Shown: positions 34,026-42,393 of the stretch, one piece after another | Layout: each line of letters opens with the position of its first letter | Position numbering within the stretch: position 1 is the first letter of the stretch | From: DASUZB01 sp036377075 | GTDB lineage: Bacteria; Actinomycetota; CALGFH01 | Direction: 5' to 3' | Length of the DNA: 64,000 nucleotides | Assembly (NCBI GenBank): GCA_036377075.1 | Contig: DASUZB010000143.1 | Span: 16,009-80,008, forward strand | Notes under the pieces: generated by a model | Databases searched by the model: none | What the model saw: only the letters and a program-made list of their open reading frames with translations | Told to the model about the DNA's origin: nothing | Translations under genes and position numbers: made by a program

Positions 34026-35333
34026 GTGGAGGAGCGGACGCGGCCGAGGGGCCGCCGCTGGTCGGGCTGGCTGCGGCTGGCGACCGTCGAGCTTGGTCCG
34101 CTGCGCAAGCACCGGGACTTCCGGCTGCTGTCCGTGGGGCAGATGGTGAGCTTCACGGGCAGCATGATCACCTACGTCGCCATCCCGTTCCAGGTCTACC
34201 AGCTCACCCGTTCGTCGCTCCTGGTCGGCCTGCTCGGGGTCGCCGAGCTGGCGCCGCTGCTGGCCACCGGCCTGCTCGGCGGGGCGCTGGCCGACGCCCG
34301 CGACCGGCGCCGCATGGTCCAGCTCACCGAGCTCGGCCTGGCCCTGCTCTCGGCCGTGCTGGTGGCCAACGCGCTGGCCGGGCGTCCGCGGGTCTGGGTC
34401 CTGTTCGTGGTCGCGTCGCTGGCCGCGGCGCTCGACGGGCTGCAGCGCCCCTCGCTCGACGCGCTCCTGCCGCGGCTGGTCCCGCGCGAGGAGATGGCGG
34501 CCGCCACGGCGCTCGCCTCGCTGCGCATGTCGCTCGGGATGGTCGGCGGGCCGGCCCTCGGCGGCCTGCTGGTGGCGCGCTTCGGGCTGGCGGCGACCTA
34601 CGCGGTGGACGTGGTCAGCTTCGGGTTCTCCCTGGCGCTGCTGCGGCTGATGCGGGCCGTGCCGCCGCCCCCGGACGCCGGCCCGCCGAGCCTGCGGGGG
34701 GTGGTCGAGGGCCTGCGCTACGCGCGCAGCCGGCAGGAGCTGCTCGGCACCTACGTGGTGGACGTCGTGGCGATGGTCTTCGGCATGCCGCAGGCGCTGT
34801 TCCCGGCGATCGCCACCCGCTACGGGGGCGCCGGCGTGCTGGGCCTGCTCTACGCGGCGCCGTCGGTCGGCGCGCTGCTGGCGAACGCGACCAGCGGCTG
34901 GACCGGCCGGGTCCAGCGGCACGGTCGGGCCATCCTGGTCGCGGCGGCCGTCTGGGGTGCCGCGATCGCCGCGTTCGGGCTGGCGGGGCGGCTGTGGCTC
35001 GCGCTGGCCCTGCTGGGCCTCGCCGGCGCCGCCGACATGGTCAGCGGCATCTTCCGCGCGGTCATCTGGAACCAGACCATCCCGGACCACCTCCGCGGCC
35101 GGCTGGCCGGGATCGAGCTGCTGAGCTACACCACCGGCCCGCTGCTCGGCAACGTCGAGGCCGGGTCGGTCGCCGCGCTCGTCGGGGTGCGCGCCTCGGT
35201 GGTGTCGGGCGGGTTGCTGAGCGTCGTCGGGGTGGTGCTGGTGGCGCTCGCCATGCCGCTGTTCCGCGGCTACGACGCCCGCGGGCTCGGCGGGGCGGCG
35301 CCGCGCGACCGGGCTGAGGCCGGCGCCCCGTAG
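34026..35333 (+). CDS. MFS transporter (exporter type, DHA3-like)
   Basis: 435 residues from GTG 34026. The frame is open for 700 bases upstream, but the MFS fold begins LRKHRDFRLLSVGQMVSFTGSMITYVAIPFQVY, which places the start near 34026. Twelve membrane helices can be traced, with LLGGALADARDRRRM (motif A), SLRMSLGMVGGPALGGLLV, and LAGIELLSYTTGPLLGNVEAGSVAAL. The arrangement and motifs suit enterobactin-exporter-like or DHA3 drug efflux proteins. The substrate is unpredictable. It ends convergently with the 40-residue ORF at 35351, and may belong to the CGNR regulator's unit in function. Confidence 0.88.
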   Translation: MEERTRPRGRRWSGWLRLATVELGPLRKHRDFRLLSVGQMVSFTGSMITYVAIPFQVYQLTRSSLLVGLLGVAELAPLLATGLLGGALADARDRRRMVQLTELGLALLSAVLVANALAGRPRVWVLFVVASLAAALDGLQRPSLDALLPRLVPREEMAAATALASLRMSLGMVGGPALGGLLVARFGLAATYAVDVVSFGFSLALLRLMRAVPPPPDAGPPSLRGVVEGLRYARSRQELLGTYVVDVVAMVFGMPQALFPAIATRYGGAGVLGLLYAAPSVGALLANATSGWTGRVQRHGRAILVAAAVWGAAIAAFGLAGRLWLALALLGLAGAADMVSGIFRAVIWNQTIPDHLRGRLAGIELLSYTTGPLLGNVEAGSVAALVGVRASVVSGGLLSVVGVVLVALAMPLFRGYDARGLGGAAPRDRAEAGAP

Positions 35334-35350
35334 GCCGAGGCCCGCCGCGC

Positions 35351-35473
35351 TCAGCAGCGGGCGCCGGTGTGGCGCGCCACCGAGGCCGCGCCCGGGTGGC
35401 TGAACTGGGTCGACCCCGTCCAGGTCCGCAGCCAGGCCAGGGTGCTCGCGAGGGGAAGGCGGTTCCGGCTCAT
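35351..35473 (-). CDS. 40-residue ORF with strong promoter and ribosome binding site
   Basis: ATG 35473 is preceded by AAGGAG at five-base spacing and closes with TGA, giving 40 residues. The peptide starts MSRNRLPLASTLAWLRTW and ends HTGARC, with a single Cys at the last position and about 20 percent basic residues. A promoter of near-consensus quality (TTGTTT, 17 bases, TATACT, minus strand at 35523-35551) lies 50 bases upstream. It is divergent from the CGNR regulator at 35649. No family is recognised. It could be a small regulator or peptide, or a leader whose downstream target was lost. Confidence 0.6.
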   Translation of the reverse strand: MSRNRLPLASTLAWLRTWTGSTQFSHPGAASVARHTGARC

Positions 35474-35522
35474 CTCGTCTCCTTCGGTAGCAGGCCAACG
35501 AACCTCCGTGACCAACGACTCC

Positions 35523-35612
35523 AGTATACCGAGCTTGTCACCAACAAACAAGCTTCGGTGGTGATTTTCTGGTCGAGATCAGCTTGTTTGTCACTTGCTG
35601 ATGGACTAAGTT
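35523..35612. promoter_or_regulatory. Divergent promoter pair and long dyad between 40-residue ORF and CGNR gene
   Basis: Minus strand: TTGTTT (35551-35546), 17 bases, TATACT (35528-35523). Plus strand: TTGTTT (35584-35589), 17 bases, TAAGTT (35607-35612). The two -35 elements lie within an exact inverted repeat, ACAAACAAGCT (35544-35554) and AGCTTGTTTGT (35581-35591), with 26 bases between arms. The motif TTGTCAC recurs at 35535 and 35588. A regulator binding the dyad would control both directions at once. Confidence 0.65.
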
Positions 35613-35648
35613 GGTGATGGTCATGACCGTGCAGGATCGAGGGACCCG

Positions 35649-36209
35649 ATGGAGCCAGGTGGGAGGCAGCCAGCGCCCGGGCGGCTGGCACAGGTTCAGC
35701 AGTTCGTGAACACCGTCGACCTCGAGGATCGCACCGACGAGCTCGCCGAGCCCGAGCAGCTGCGGTCCTGGCTGGCCGAGCGGGAGCTGCTCGACGCCGG
35801 GGAGCGCCTCGGCGCGGCCGACGTGCAGCGCGCGGCCGAGGTGCGCGAGGCGCTACGGGCGCTGCTGCACGCCAACGCCGGCGAGGCGCTCGACGCGGAG
35901 GCGGTGGCGACGCTCAACCGGGCGGCGCGCAACGCCCGCCTGCAGGTGCGCTTCGGCGGCGACGGCCACGCCGGCCTCGAGCCCGACGCGGCCGGCGTGG
36001 AGCAGGCCCTCGCCCGCCTGCTCGCGATCGTCCACGGCGCCATGGTCGAGGGCACCTGGTCCCGCCTCAAGGCCTGCCGCAACGACGAGTGCCAGTGGGC
36101 CTTCTACGACCACTCCAAGAACCACTCGGGCCGCTGGTGCCGGATGGAGAGCTGCGGCAACGCGATGAAGGCGCGCGCCTACCGCCGGCGGAGGTCGGCA
36201 CGCGCCTAG
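35649..36209 (+). CDS. CGNR zinc-finger regulator with ABATE domain
   Basis: 186 residues. The N-terminal ABATE-like region (about 15-125) includes FVNTVDLEDRTDEL and the helical LNRAARNARLQVRF segment. The C-terminal CGNR zinc finger reads KACRNDECQWAFYDHSKNHSGRWCRMESCGNAMKARAYRRRR, with four Cys and the CGN box, a DNA-binding motif. CGNR proteins are common actinobacterial regulators, usually divergent from the gene they control. Here the divergent partner is the 40-residue ORF, with the MFS exporter beyond. A dyad in the shared promoter is the likely binding site. Confidence 0.92.
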   Translation: MEPGGRQPAPGRLAQVQQFVNTVDLEDRTDELAEPEQLRSWLAERELLDAGERLGAADVQRAAEVREALRALLHANAGEALDAEAVATLNRAARNARLQVRFGGDGHAGLEPDAAGVEQALARLLAIVHGAMVEGTWSRLKACRNDECQWAFYDHSKNHSGRWCRMESCGNAMKARAYRRRRSARA

Positions 36210-36805
36210 TCCGGGAGCCGATTCAGAACCGGTGCTGGATGCTCGACGCACCCTGATAGCTCGTGGCGCGATCGACAACTCTGCCGAGCGAGATTACGTT
36301 CCGCATTGCGTAGGGTTTGCCCTCCGTAGATTTCCCGAGAGCCCCTTCAGCAGAACCTTCAGTATTTGCTCGTCCCCCTCCCGAGCTTCCCGAGCTGCGA
36401 GCCGTTTGGCCTCGGAAAACGGCGCTGAGCATGAAAGATCACGAAAAGGTGACGGCAACTCTAAGATTTGACTACGCTCCGGCCCTGTCGTAGCGTTCGC
36501 CGCGAGCACGATCCCCCACGAGCTCATAAGGAGACCCAGCCCCCACTGGGAATCCGGTGGCAGCGCCTTAACCCCCGAGGTTCTGTCGCCTGGCAGGTCC
36601 TGAGGACGGGTCCTGCCATAGCCCCCATACCCCAAGCACCTCCAGCAGTGAGCTCGCGCTGACGTCGACGCCGCCGGGCCCGCCGCACGGGACGGTCCGT
36701 CGCTCCGCGGTCGTGACGGCGGAGCACCCGACCCCGGGCGCGCGGAGGCCAGCCCGCGACGTGATCGCGACTAGGTGCCCCCTGCCTGGCGGAGGGTGAT
36801 CCCCC
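36210..36805. other. 596-base region without a recognisable gene
   Basis: No coding frame has convincing codon use, ribosome site or homology. Bases 36280-36480 are noticeably richer in A and T than the neighbours (for example around 36410-36470). A minus-strand frame of 113 codons (36294-36635) shows no family features. The last 60 bases lead to the start at 36806 with a good ribosome binding site. It may be a decayed insertion or a long regulatory leader; nothing RNA-like was recognised. Confidence 0.4.
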
Positions 36806-38197
36806 ATGCGCACCAGTCCAAGGCAGCACCCGGGAGCGGGCTTCCCGCCGGGCGCGTCCATGCCGGACGTTCCCGACTACGAGGGCCAGCGGCCCTACGC
36901 GGAGCCCGTCCCCAACGGCACGCCGCTCGACCAGCAGTACGCAGGCTATGGGATGCCCGAGGTCGACGACTCGGCCTACGCACGCGCGCTCTACGGAGAC
37001 GGCGGCGTGCACGCCGGTCCCGGCACCGGTCTGGGCTACACCGACGCGAGCTGGGCCAGCGCCCCCTACGCCGAGCCCTACTACGGTGACCCGGACGCCA
37101 CCGACCCGGACCTGGCGAGCAGCGCCTACGGCCGCGCCATGTACGGCGACCCCGGCCAGGCGGCGCCGCCGCTCGAGGACCCGGGGCTCGGTCACGCCGG
37201 CACGGGCTACGGCCACGCCACCGACGGGTACGGCTACGGCTACGACCCCGCGACGATGCCCGCCCCCGGCTACGGCAACCCCGACGCCACCGGCCCGATG
37301 GCCGGCGAACGGGACCAGGTCGACCTCGCCTACTACGGGCCAGGTGGCGAGCCCGCCTACGGCTACGCCCAGCCGCAGGCGGCGCCGGCCTACGGCGCGC
37401 CAGCGTACGACCAGGCGGAGGCGTACGCGCCGGCGGGCTACGGCCAGCCCGCCTACGACCCTGGCGAGCCGGGCCGCTACGACCCCTACGAGGAGGACGC
37501 GGAGCCGGACGGCTACACCCTGCCGGTGCACCAGCTGCGCCGCCGCAGCCTCGGCCGGGCCGCCACCCGCCGCGCCGCCGAGCTGGTCAACGGCGCCAGC
37601 ATGACCCTCATCGGCGGGGTCGTCGCGGTGGTCATCGGCCTCGGCCTCGCCATCGTCGCCGGCCGCATGATGACCACCAGGCAGCTGTTCTTCTCCACCC
37701 ACGCCACCGCCGGCATCGTCCTGGTCCACGCCTTCGGCGGGGGCCTGAGCACCCTGGTGACGCGCAAGGAGACCCGCACCAAGGAGCTGGTGCGGAAGTG
37801 GTCCACCGTCGCCATGGCCGGAGCGGCCTGGGTCACCATGATCGTCGGGACCTTCTTCGGCTACGCCGGCTACCGCGCCGTCCCGCGGCCCGGCGTGGTC
37901 AACCTCAACGCCTACCCGCAGAAGTTCCTCTGGGCCGACAAGAGCCTGGCGTTCTGGGACACCTTCGGGATGGAGTGGAAGGTCAACTCCGGCTGGCTGA
38001 TCCCGTTCCTGACCACCGCCGTCGCCTTCGTGGCCCTGAAGTACAACCGGCAGCTGGTCACGGACCTGCGGCTGCGCAAGATGCTCACCAACCTGTTCGT
38101 GATGGCGTTCGCGATCGCGATCGTCGGCTCGATGCTCGGCTTCATCCTCAACACGGTTGCCCCCAACGACTTCATGCACCGGCCATGGCACATCTGA
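36806..38197 (+). CDS. Membrane protein with Tyr/Gly-rich N-terminal tail
   Basis: 463 residues; ATG 36806 follows GGAGGGTGA. Residues 1-235 are Tyr/Pro/Gly/Ala-rich, low in complexity and probably disordered, with repeated AYGR(A/M)MYGDP-like and GYGYG units. Residues 260-460 hold four to five membrane helices, for example MTLIGGVVAVVIGLGLAIVA, STHATAGIVLVHAFGGGLSTL with two His in the membrane, and IPFLTTAVAFVALKY. The His pair could bind heme, as in cytochrome-b561-like proteins, but this is inference. A sigma-factor gene follows 77 bases later. A smaller protein of the same design, a Pro/Tyr-rich tail plus helices, is at 42369-42908. Confidence 0.6.
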   Translation: MRTSPRQHPGAGFPPGASMPDVPDYEGQRPYAEPVPNGTPLDQQYAGYGMPEVDDSAYARALYGDGGVHAGPGTGLGYTDASWASAPYAEPYYGDPDATDPDLASSAYGRAMYGDPGQAAPPLEDPGLGHAGTGYGHATDGYGYGYDPATMPAPGYGNPDATGPMAGERDQVDLAYYGPGGEPAYGYAQPQAAPAYGAPAYDQAEAYAPAGYGQPAYDPGEPGRYDPYEEDAEPDGYTLPVHQLRRRSLGRAATRRAAELVNGASMTLIGGVVAVVIGLGLAIVAGRMMTTRQLFFSTHATAGIVLVHAFGGGLSTLVTRKETRTKELVRKWSTVAMAGAAWVTMIVGTFFGYAGYRAVPRPGVVNLNAYPQKFLWADKSLAFWDTFGMEWKVNSGWLIPFLTTAVAFVALKYNRQLVTDLRLRKMLTNLFVMAFAIAIVGSMLGFILNTVAPNDFMHRPWHI

Positions 38198-38274
38198 CGA
38201 CCCCCACCGTGCCGGCTGGCGAACCCCGCACCCGCCGTTCTTCGGCCGCTCGCTGCAAGGAAGGTGACCGCGCT

Positions 38275-38829
38275 ATGGACGAGCTGATGCGCAGGCGCTT
38301 CGAGTCGACCGCGCTACCGTACATGGGCGTCGTCTACGACGCGTCCTACCGGATGACCGGCGACGCCGCGGACGCGCAGGACATCACCCAGGAGACCTTC
38401 CTGCGGGCCTTCCGCTCGTTCCACTCCTTCGAGCCGGGCACCAACCTGCGCGCGTGGCTGCTGCGCATCGCCTACAACGTGTCGTGCAACGACTACCGCC
38501 GGCGCATGCGCATGCCACGGGTCGACCCGGTGGGCGAGGAGGACGACCTGGTCTCCGAGCTGCCCTCGAGCGACCCGGGGCCGGAGGAGCAGGCGCTGCG
38601 GCTGCTCGACCGGGAGGCGCTGCACCGGGCGCTGGCCCAGCTGCCGGTCCCGTTCAGGGACGCGGTGACCCTGGTGGAGATCCACGGGCTGTCCTGCGCC
38701 GAGGCCGGCGAGGTCATGGGCACGCCGCGCGGCACCGTCCTCTCTCGCCTGCACCGCGCCCGCGGGCGCCTGCGCCAGATCCTGGTCATGCAGGCGGCCG
38801 AGGCGGGGGAGCACGCCAAGGCGTCGTGA
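38275..38829 (+). CDS. ECF sigma factor
   Basis: 184 residues from ATG 38275 with AAGGAAGG upstream. Region 2 is YDASYRMTGDAADAQDITQETFLRAFRSFHSFEPGTNLRAWLLRIAYNVSCNDYRRR, and region 4 is LAQLPVPFRDAVTLVEIHGLSCAEAGEVMGTPRGTVLSRLHRARGRLRQIL. This is the SigE/SigR-like subtype by general pattern. No anti-sigma factor gene is adjacent, which is unusual for ECF factors; the Tyr/Gly-rich membrane protein just upstream could be the partner. It is flanked by that membrane protein and the CHRD gene, possible members of its regulon. Confidence 0.92.
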   Translation: MDELMRRRFESTALPYMGVVYDASYRMTGDAADAQDITQETFLRAFRSFHSFEPGTNLRAWLLRIAYNVSCNDYRRRMRMPRVDPVGEEDDLVSELPSSDPGPEEQALRLLDREALHRALAQLPVPFRDAVTLVEIHGLSCAEAGEVMGTPRGTVLSRLHRARGRLRQILVMQAAEAGEHAKAS

Positions 38830-38960
38830 GGCCGTCCGCCGAGGCGCGTCGTGAGGCTCCGGTCAGGAATCGCCGGCCGCCCTGGAAGGTTTCTCTATCG
38901 AGTGGCGACAGTTCCCCTCGCGACACAGCCGCACCGAGAGGTGATGACGACAGCGACAAT

Positions 38961-38989
38961 TTGACCCATCGACTCCCCCCACGTATGGT
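38961..38989 (+). promoter_or_regulatory. Vegetative promoter in the 350-base gap before the CHRD gene
   Basis: TTGACC (38961-38966) and TATGGT (38984-38989) are 17 bases apart, a good sigma-70 match, pointing at the CHRD gene. The transcript would have a leader of about 185 bases. The gap 38830-39180 contains no other recognisable feature. Confidence 0.5.
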
Positions 38990-39180
38990 CATGAGGCCAT
39001 CCCCCAGTGGCCTCGAAACCCCCGGTGCAGCCTCGGCCATTTCCCCCCCAAAATGGTCGCTCGGGCTGGTACGTGACCGTCGCGTGTACGCATCGGCGTA
39101 TTCGCCGCGCCCCGGCAGCAACCGCCAGGCGGCCCGGCTCGCGGCCGGTCCGTCAGCCCCCGATCGGAAAGGGTCGTCCC

Positions 39181-40077
39181 GTGGTGAAGAAGCTCATCCT
39201 GGCGACGCTCGTCGCGGCCGCCGCGGCGATCCTGGTCGCATCGGTCGCGCCGACGCGCTACGGCGACGGCTCCAAGGCCAAGCAGTCGAGCGCGCCGCAG
39301 GCGGGCTACGCCGCGCCCCAGGCACAGCCGCAGAAGCAGAGCGCCTACAGCGGCAGCGGCAACGTGATCCAGGCGCAGCAGGCGCCCGCCGCGCAGCAGC
39401 AGGGCACCGCGTACGGCCAGTCGGGCCAGGCCGGCGTGTACGGCCAGTCGGGTGGGCAGTCGGGCGCCGGGGCCTACGGGTCCAGCGGGACGAGCGCCTC
39501 CAGCGGGTCGGCGGGCGCGAGCCAGGCCGTCGCGTCGGGGAAGAAGATCAAGCTGGTCACCTCGCTGACCGGTGGCGAGGAGGTGCCGGGCCCGGCCGAC
39601 AAGGCCGGCACCGGCCAGTCGTGGGTCACCGTCGACGGTAGCAAGGTCTGCTGGAAGGTCACCTGGAGCGGCCTGAGCAGCAGCCCGGCGATCAGCTCGC
39701 ACATCCACTTCGGCGCCAAGGGCGTTGCCGGCAACATCGTGGTGCCGTTCTTCGGTGACGCCCGCAAGGCCAGCGGCAAGGGCGTCGACCAGAGCTGCAC
39801 CACCGTCCAGGACGTGGCCGTGCTCAACGGCCTGCGGACCAACCCCCAGAACTACTACGTCAACGTCCACACCAAGCAGTTCCCCAAGGGCGCGATCCGC
39901 GGCCAGCTCGCGCTCGACAACGGCAACGGTCGCCTCGCGCTGACGGGCGGCAGCAGGACCCCGACGCTGCTCGGCTTCGGGCTCGGCGTGGCGGCGACCG
40001 GCCTCGCGCTGCTGACGATGTTCCGCTACCGGCCGCGCCGGCTGGCGGTCGGCGGCGCGCACGCCCGCCGTCGCTGA
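39181..40077 (+). CDS. Exported CHRD-domain protein with C-terminal membrane anchor
   Basis: 298 residues from GTG 39181 (GTG 39184 is equally possible), with GGAAAGG upstream. A signal sequence (about 1-25, KKLILATLVAAAAAILVASVA) is followed by a Gln/Gly/Ser/Tyr-rich linker (about 35-118). The CHRD domain (about 125-245) carries SLTGGEEVPGPADKAGTGQ, ISSHIHFGAKGVAGNIVVPFF and TKQFPKGAIRGQL, the usual CHRD blocks. The C-terminus is a single hydrophobic helix plus Arg-rich tail (LLGFGLGVAATGLALLTMFRYRPRR) without an LPxTG motif. CHRD is a metal or protein-binding beta module outside the cell, so cell-surface function is likely. A terminator hairpin follows. Confidence 0.85.
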   Translation: MVKKLILATLVAAAAAILVASVAPTRYGDGSKAKQSSAPQAGYAAPQAQPQKQSAYSGSGNVIQAQQAPAAQQQGTAYGQSGQAGVYGQSGGQSGAGAYGSSGTSASSGSAGASQAVASGKKIKLVTSLTGGEEVPGPADKAGTGQSWVTVDGSKVCWKVTWSGLSSSPAISSHIHFGAKGVAGNIVVPFFGDARKASGKGVDQSCTTVQDVAVLNGLRTNPQNYYVNVHTKQFPKGAIRGQLALDNGNGRLALTGGSRTPTLLGFGLGVAATGLALLTMFRYRPRRLAVGGAHARRR

Positions 40078-40095
40078 CACCCGCACTGGCGCACC

Positions 40096-40120
40096 GGGCC
40101 GGCGTCGCTGACGCCGGCCC
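40096..40120. terminator. Hairpin terminator after the CHRD gene
   Basis: GGGCCGGCGTC (40096-40106) pairs exactly with GACGCCGGCCC (40110-40120) across a three-base loop. It starts 19 bases after the CHRD stop and before the NADH dehydrogenase gene. No T tract follows, as is frequent in this genome. Confidence 0.65.
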
Positions 40121-40254
40121 GCTCCCTTGCTCGGGTAATGCCGGTAGTTTTGGGGAAGCCGTACGCTTGAGCTCCCACCGGAGATCCGCCACAGTGTCGC
40201 GGGCGAGAATCCCTTGCCAACCCCCGATCCAGGCCGCGAGAATTCCATGCTCGA

Positions 40255-42393
40255 ATGACCTCCAAGGATCCCTGGGAAGACCCTGCCGACGCCTGGGCCG
40301 AGCTCCTCGACCCCTGGGCCGGCCGGCGACCCCCGCCGCCGCCACCACCCGCCGGCCGTGGCCCCGCCAGGCGGGCGCCGCGCCGCCCGCCGCCACCACC
40401 TGATGCCCCGCCGGGCGAATGGGTAGGCGCATGGCCTGGCCTGCCCGGCACACGCCCGCCGCAGGGCGGAGCGCCGTTCCCGCCGGACGTCGGCCTCCCG
40501 CGCGTCCCCCGCGGCGCGCCCTCCGACGGCCTCGCACCGCCGCCCGCGGCGTGGGACCGTCCGCCGTGGGAACCCGTGCCACGCAACGGGACCAGGCCGG
40601 CAGCGCCTTGGGGCACGGGTGCGCCGGACCCGCTGGCGCTGCGGCCGTCGGGCGGCCCACCGCCCAACGGCCAGCCGGGCGGGCGGCGGCTCTCCGGCCG
40701 GCCGCTGCCGCCGGTGCCGCGCCAGTCCCGGCTCCTGGCGCTGCTGTTCCGCTACCGGCCGAGCAGCCACGCCCAGGCGCTGACCACCGGGCTCCTGGTC
40801 GGCGTGGCGTGGTGGTTCGCCGTCGCGCTCACGCTGGTCCCGCTGCTGGCCGGCCGGGCGCCGTCGTGGAGCGTCGCCGCCGTCGGCGACCGGCTCCCCA
40901 GCCTGCTCGTGGTCGTGCTGCTCAGCTCCCTGACCGGGCTGCTGTTCCAGGAGGCGGCCGTGCGCCACCTCGGCGGCGAGCAGAGCTCACGGCCTGGTGC
41001 AACATCGGACCCGGCCGAGCCGCGGATCCGGGTCGTGGTCCTCGGCGGGGGCTTCGGCGGGGTCGCCGTCGCCCAGCGGCTCGAGCGGTTGCTGCCGCGC
41101 GTCCCGAGCATGGACGTCACCATCGTCAGCCAGAGCAACGCCCTGCTGTTCACGCCGATGCTGGCCGAGGTCGCCTCCAGGTCGCTCGAGCCGAACCACG
41201 TCGGCGTGCCGGTGCGGGCGGCCTGCCCGCGCACCAGGTTCCGGCTGGCTGAGGTCGACCGCATCGACACCGGCGAGCAGCTGGTCCACGTGCGCGCCAG
41301 CGGCGCAACCACCACCGAGGCGCTGCCCTACGACCACCTGGTGCTCGCCCTCGGCGCGGTGCCGAACTACCTCGACCTGCCCGGGGTGCGCGCCAACTCC
41401 GTGCCGCTGAAGACCATCGGCGACGCCATCACCCTGCGCAACCACGTGATCGCCCGGCTCGAGCAGGCCGACGTGGCGCAGGACCCGCTCGAGCGCAGGC
41501 GCCAGCTCACCTTCGTGGTCGCCGGCGGCGGCTTCGCCGGCGTCGAGATCATGGCCGGCCTCTGCGACCTGGTCCGCGGCGTGCGCCGCTACTTCCCCAA
41601 CGTGGTCGACGAGGCGCAGTTCGTGCTCGTCCACGGCCGCGACCGCATCCTCCCGGAGACCGAGCCGGAGCTCGGCGACTACGCCCTGCGCAAGCTGCGC
41701 CACCGCGGCGTCCACTGCCTGCTGGACACGCGCGTCGCCAGCGCCACCGCCGACGCGGTCGCGCTCAGCGACGGCAGCCAGCTCCCCACCAGGACGCTCG
41801 TCTGGGCGGCCGGCAACCACCCCAGCCGCGTCATCGCCGCCCTGCCGTTCGAGCACGACGCCGCCGGCGCGGTGGTCGCCGACGCGAGCCTGCGGGTCGC
41901 CGGCACCGGCAACGTCTGGGCGGTGGGGGACTGCGCGGAGATCCCCGACGCCGCCGGCGGCGGCCGTCCCTGCCCGCCCACCGCCCAGCACGCCGTGCGC
42001 CAGGCCAAGGCGCTGGCCGACAACCTCGTCAGGGTCCTCGAAGGCCGCCGGCCGAAGCCGTTCAGCTTCAGGACGATCGGCTTCCTCGCCACCGTCGGCC
42101 ACCACAGCGCCGTGGCCGACGTCAGGGGCTTCTGCTTCTCCGGCGTCCTCGCCTGGCTGATGTGGCGCGGCATCTACCTCAGCAAGCTGCCAGGCGTCGA
42201 GCGGCGCCTGCGGGTCCTGCTCGACTGGGCGGTCGAACCGTTCTTCGGCCGCGACATCGCCCTCACCACGCCCGACCCGCCGCCGTCCCTCGGCCGGGGG
42301 GTTCGGGGGGCTCCGCCCCCCGACGGATCAAGCCTGCCGGCGAGCGGCGACGCCCGCCGCAGCCGCGGTCAACGCCTCCCGAACAGCTGGTAG
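40255..42393 (+). CDS. Membrane-anchored type II NADH dehydrogenase-like flavoprotein
   Basis: 712 residues, much longer than the usual 400-450 of NDH-2. A Pro/Arg-rich 155-residue N-terminal tail is followed by two membrane helices (about 176-201 and 214-236). The flavoprotein domain starts at about 258 with VVVLGGGFGGVAVA (FAD), and continues with FVVAGGGFAGVEI (about 420, NAD) and VWAVGDCAEIPD (about 555), then RTIGFLATVGHHSAVAD and the YLSKLPGVERRLR end. It would pass electrons from NADH to quinone without pumping. The final 35 residues (from PPPSLGRGVRGAPPPDG) read through a terminator-like hairpin and are probably not native. The start is uncertain, because no strong ribosome site precedes 40255. 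Confidence 0.85.
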   Translation: MTSKDPWEDPADAWAELLDPWAGRRPPPPPPPAGRGPARRAPRRPPPPPDAPPGEWVGAWPGLPGTRPPQGGAPFPPDVGLPRVPRGAPSDGLAPPPAAWDRPPWEPVPRNGTRPAAPWGTGAPDPLALRPSGGPPPNGQPGGRRLSGRPLPPVPRQSRLLALLFRYRPSSHAQALTTGLLVGVAWWFAVALTLVPLLAGRAPSWSVAAVGDRLPSLLVVVLLSSLTGLLFQEAAVRHLGGEQSSRPGATSDPAEPRIRVVVLGGGFGGVAVAQRLERLLPRVPSMDVTIVSQSNALLFTPMLAEVASRSLEPNHVGVPVRAACPRTRFRLAEVDRIDTGEQLVHVRASGATTTEALPYDHLVLALGAVPNYLDLPGVRANSVPLKTIGDAITLRNHVIARLEQADVAQDPLERRRQLTFVVAGGGFAGVEIMAGLCDLVRGVRRYFPNVVDEAQFVLVHGRDRILPETEPELGDYALRKLRHRGVHCLLDTRVASATADAVALSDGSQLPTRTLVWAAGNHPSRVIAALPFEHDAAGAVVADASLRVAGTGNVWAVGDCAEIPDAAGGGRPCPPTAQHAVRQAKALADNLVRVLEGRRPKPFSFRTIGFLATVGHHSAVADVRGFCFSGVLAWLMWRGIYLSKLPGVERRLRVLLDWAVEPFFGRDIALTTPDPPPSLGRGVRGAPPPDGSSLPASGDARRSRGQRLPNSW
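42303..42323. terminator. GC-rich hairpin inside the 3' end of the NDH-2 gene
   Basis: TCGGGGGGC (42303-42311) and GCCCCCCGA (42315-42323) form a perfect stem around TCC. It lies between two convergent genes, where a bidirectional terminator is expected, but the flavoprotein frame passes straight through it. The sequence resembles a repeat often seen downstream of actinobacterial genes. Confidence 0.45.
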
